This document shows positions 61,863 to 64,000 of a stretch of 64,000 nucleotides of DNA, one piece after another. Position 1 is the first letter of the stretch, and every line of letters starts with the position of its first letter. The position numbers and the translations under genes are program-made. The notes under the pieces are model-generated. The model was not told the origin of the DNA. It did not search any database and saw only the letters and a program-made list of their open reading frames with translations. This DNA is from Streptomyces sp. CB00455. Its GTDB lineage: Bacteria > Actinomycetota > Actinomycetes > Streptomycetales > Streptomycetaceae. The DNA is taken from NCBI RefSeq assembly GCF_001905445.1, contig NZ_LIVQ01000003.1:683445-747444 (forward strand), written 5' to 3'.

Positions 61863-62915
61863 CTACTCGTCGGCCGGCTTGCCGGACGCGCTGGCGGCAC
61901 CGGACGGGGTGACCGTGACGGTGACCGTCGGGGTGGGCTTGGGGGCCTCGGGCTTGGGCGGCAGGACGGCGTCGCGCGGGTCCTCGCGCGGCGGCATCAC
62001 GACGACGCCGACGATGTCCAGGCGCGAGAAGCCGACGAACGGGCGCACCCAGACGGTGCGGGTGAGGTCGCCCCGCGAGGGGTCGACCTTGACGACCTCG
62101 CCGATCGGCACGCCGGGGACGAAGGGCTTGTTGCCGCGCGAGCCGAAGGTGACGAGGCGGTCGCCGGGGCTGACCTTGGCCTTGCCGTTGAGCATCTGGA
62201 CGGACAGGGCGCGGTCGCCCTGGCCGGTGGCGAAGCCGAGTTCGCCGGTCTTCTCCAGCCGGGTGCCGACGGTGAAGTCGGGGTCGTTGGCGAGGACGAC
62301 GGTGGCCGTGTCGGGACCGACGGTGCTGACCCGGCCGACGAGTCCGTCCCCGTTGAGGACGGTCATGTCGCGCTCGATGCCGTCCTTGCTGCCGGCGTCG
62401 ATGGTGACGGTCCAGGAGAAGCCCTGGGCCGCTCCTATGGCGATGACCTCGGCGCCCTTGATGCCGTACTGTCCCGCGCCGGCCCGCTTGAGCATCTCGT
62501 CGAGCTCGTGGATGCGGCTGCGGGTCTGGTCGTCGCTGCCGAGCTTGGCCTTCAGGGCCGCGTTCTGCTGCTCCAGCGTGGCGATGCGGTTGTGGCGTTC
62601 GCCGGAGTCCCGTACCGCCCCTATGGCGTGGGCGACCGGGTCGACGGCGGTGGCCACGCCCTTCTCGACCGGGCCGAAGACCGCTGCCGCGGCCTGCCGG
62701 GCGCCGTCGACCGGCGACTCCTCGCCTGCCCTGATGTCCACCGTGATCAACGCGAACGCGATGGCGATCAGAAGCACCAGGAGCAGCCGGCTTTCTCGTG
62801 TGTCCCTCACGTGCGGCGGCCGTGCCTTCCTCGTCGTAATTTCTTTTGCCTGTATATCAACGATCCGCCGCACGGGCCCGGTAGCACCCGTACGGCGGAT
62901 CCTTGTGTTCCGCAT
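61863..62915 (-). CDS. mreC: rod shape-determining protein MreC
   Basis: This 350-residue single-pass membrane protein forms a periplasmic scaffold for peptidoglycan synthases. A basic cytoplasmic N-terminus of about 45 residues is followed by a transmembrane helix (SRLLLVLLIAIAFALITVDI). A coiled coil comes next (RIATLEQQNAALKAKLGSDDQTRSRIHELDEMLKR written as two halves around residue 120), then the beta-barrel domain (VLANDPDFTVGTR; TFGSRGNKPFVPGVPIGEV) and a Thr/Pro tail. The ATG at MRNTRI is chosen because GGAGGGG lies 2-3 nt upstream; a GTG at VRDTRES is an alternative start used in some annotations. Confidence 0.92.
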   Translation of the reverse strand: MRNTRIRRTGATGPVRRIVDIQAKEITTRKARPPHVRDTRESRLLLVLLIAIAFALITVDIRAGEESPVDGARQAAAAVFGPVEKGVATAVDPVAHAIGAVRDSGERHNRIATLEQQNAALKAKLGSDDQTRSRIHELDEMLKRAGAGQYGIKGAEVIAIGAAQGFSWTVTIDAGSKDGIERDMTVLNGDGLVGRVSTVGPDTATVVLANDPDFTVGTRLEKTGELGFATGQGDRALSVQMLNGKAKVSPGDRLVTFGSRGNKPFVPGVPIGEVVKVDPSRGDLTRTVWVRPFVGFSRLDIVGVVVMPPREDPRDAVLPPKPEAPKPTPTVTVTVTPSGAASASGKPADE

Positions 62916-62941
62916 GTCCCCTCCGAATGGAGGGGTGTGTG

Positions 62942-63961
62942 TCAGCGACGGGGCTGGGCGTCCAGGACCTGCTGGAGTGCCTCGAACTCCTCGACGCACT
63001 TGCCGGAACCGAGCGCGACGGAGTCGAGCGGGTCCTCGGCGATGTGGATCGGCATGCCCGTCTCGCGGCGCAGCCGCTCGTCGAGGCCGCGCAGCAGGGC
63101 GCCGCCGCCGGTCAGGACGATGCCGCGGTCCATGATGTCGCCGGACAGTTCCGGCGGGCACTTGTCGAGGGTGGTCTTGACCGCGTCGACGATGGCGTTG
63201 ACGGGTTCCTCGATGGCCTTGCGGACCTCGGCGGCCGAGATGACGACCGTCTTGGGCAGGCCGGAGACCAGGTCGCGGCCGCGGATCTCGGTGTGCTCGT
63301 CCTTGTCGAGGTCGTAGGCCGACCCGATGGTGATCTTGATCTGCTCGGCGGTGCGCTCACCGAGGAGGAGCGAGTACTCCTTCTTGACGTGCTGGATGAT
63401 CGCGTTGTCGAGCTCGTCGCCGGCCACCCGGATGGACTGGGCCGTGACGATTCCGCCGAGGGAGATGACGGCGACCTCGGTGGTGCCGCCGCCGATGTCC
63501 ACGACCATGTTGCCGGTGGCCTCGTGGACGGGCAGGCCCGAGCCGATGGCGGCGGCCATGGGCTCTTCGATGATGTGCACCTGGCGGGCGCCGGCCTGCG
63601 TGGACGCCTCGATGACGGCGCGCCGCTCGACTCCGGTGATGCCGGAGGGTACGCAGACCACGACGCGCGGGCGGGCCAGATAGCGACGCTTGTGGATCTT
63701 GAGGATGAAGTACCGGAGCATACGCTCGGTGATCTCGAAGTCGGCGATGACGCCGTCCTTGAGGGGTCGTACGGCGACGATGTTGCCGGGCGTGCGCCCG
63801 ATCATCTTCTTCGCCTCGGAGCCGACCGCCAGGATGCCACCGGTGTTCGTGTTGATGGCGACCACGGACGGCTCGTTCAGGACGATCCCCCGGCCCCTCA
63901 CGTACACCAGCGTGTTGGCGGTCCCGAGGTCGATCGCCATGTCACGGCCGATGAACGACAT
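62942..63961 (-). CDS. mreB: rod shape-determining protein MreB (bacterial actin)
   Basis: This 339-residue actin-like ATPase is, in Streptomyces, required for proper spore walls. Phosphate loops are IDLGTANT (10-17) and VDIGGGTTEVAV, with the adenosine motif in IVLTGGGALLRGLDE. The start MSFIGRDMAID is chosen as in known MreB proteins, with AAGGGG 6 nt upstream; an ATG seven codons earlier (63982) is in frame but less likely. It is the first gene of the mre cluster in this window, 26 nt upstream of mreC; its promoter lies beyond the right edge. Confidence 0.96.
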   Translation of the reverse strand: MSFIGRDMAIDLGTANTLVYVRGRGIVLNEPSVVAINTNTGGILAVGSEAKKMIGRTPGNIVAVRPLKDGVIADFEITERMLRYFILKIHKRRYLARPRVVVCVPSGITGVERRAVIEASTQAGARQVHIIEEPMAAAIGSGLPVHEATGNMVVDIGGGTTEVAVISLGGIVTAQSIRVAGDELDNAIIQHVKKEYSLLLGERTAEQIKITIGSAYDLDKDEHTEIRGRDLVSGLPKTVVISAAEVRKAIEEPVNAIVDAVKTTLDKCPPELSGDIMDRGIVLTGGGALLRGLDERLRRETGMPIHIAEDPLDSVALGSGKCVEEFEALQQVLDAQPRR

Positions 63962-64000
63962 GTTGTTCCCCTTGTTCCCCATGAGGAGCGTCTGGCCTTC

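Overview
The window is actinobacterial chromosome and almost certainly Streptomyces. Base composition is very GC-rich, with third codon positions near-saturated in G/C. GTG starts and ATGA/GTGA overlaps are frequent, and many starts lack a Shine-Dalgarno but have a TAnnnT box 6-7 nt upstream. From memory, gene order matches the conserved core region of S. coelicolor that runs from hrcA/dnaJ2 through lepA-rpsT-holA, comEA-comEC, leuS, nadD, proA-proB, obg-rpmA-rplU, rne and mreBCD. I see no insertion sequence, prophage, CRISPR array or horizontally acquired island; this is core chromosome with several poorly described lineage-specific genes.

Layout. 1-5.5 kb: 5' part of a PfkB-type sugar kinase, then a minus-strand group nitronate monooxygenase-rsmE-HIT-rnz, then hrcA-dnaJ2 behind a CIRCE operator. 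6.6-11.6 kb: a metallo-beta-lactamase-fold hydrolase and a DUF3097 protein (+), then hemW and a long-chain acyl-CoA synthetase (-). 11.9-22.3 kb: lepA, rpsT, holA, a YceI protein, comEC and comEA (both with apparent frame breaks), DegV and a membrane-anchored coiled protein. 22.5-27.5 kb: leuS with a leucine-type attenuation leader, two identical tRNA-Ala(GGC) genes around a small zinc-binding protein, a histidine phosphatase and rsfS. 27.6-36.6 kb: an LCP-like membrane protein, nadD, a 55-aa membrane protein, an M48 protease, two adjacent membrane proteins sharing the motif SVVFDEDFVR, then proA and proB with an unknown gene between.

36.7-45.1 kb: a cell-surface glycopolymer locus lies between proB and obg. 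It holds GtrA, a polyprenyl-phosphate GT2, a GT2-TagF fusion, a GT4, galE and another GT2. 45.2-52.8 kb: obg, rpmA, rplU, a very long RNase E/G and a TIGR03936-type protein. 52.9-57.7 kb: an unusual Trp/Arg-rich protein built from a 119-residue duplication, a B12-binding radical SAM protein and a CYTH-CHAD protein. 57.7-64 kb: rodA, pbp2, mreD, mreC, mreB, which in Streptomyces serve mainly spore-wall synthesis.

Two themes recur. One is translation and RNA metabolism (rsmE, lepA, rpsT, leuS, tRNAs, rsfS, rplU, rpmA, obg, rne). The other is envelope construction (LCP-like protein, glycopolymer locus, mre cluster). The most rewarding places to look further are the leuS attenuator, the duplicated W/R-rich protein, the SVVFDEDFVR pair, the comEA/comEC frame breaks and the two apparent CTG starts.
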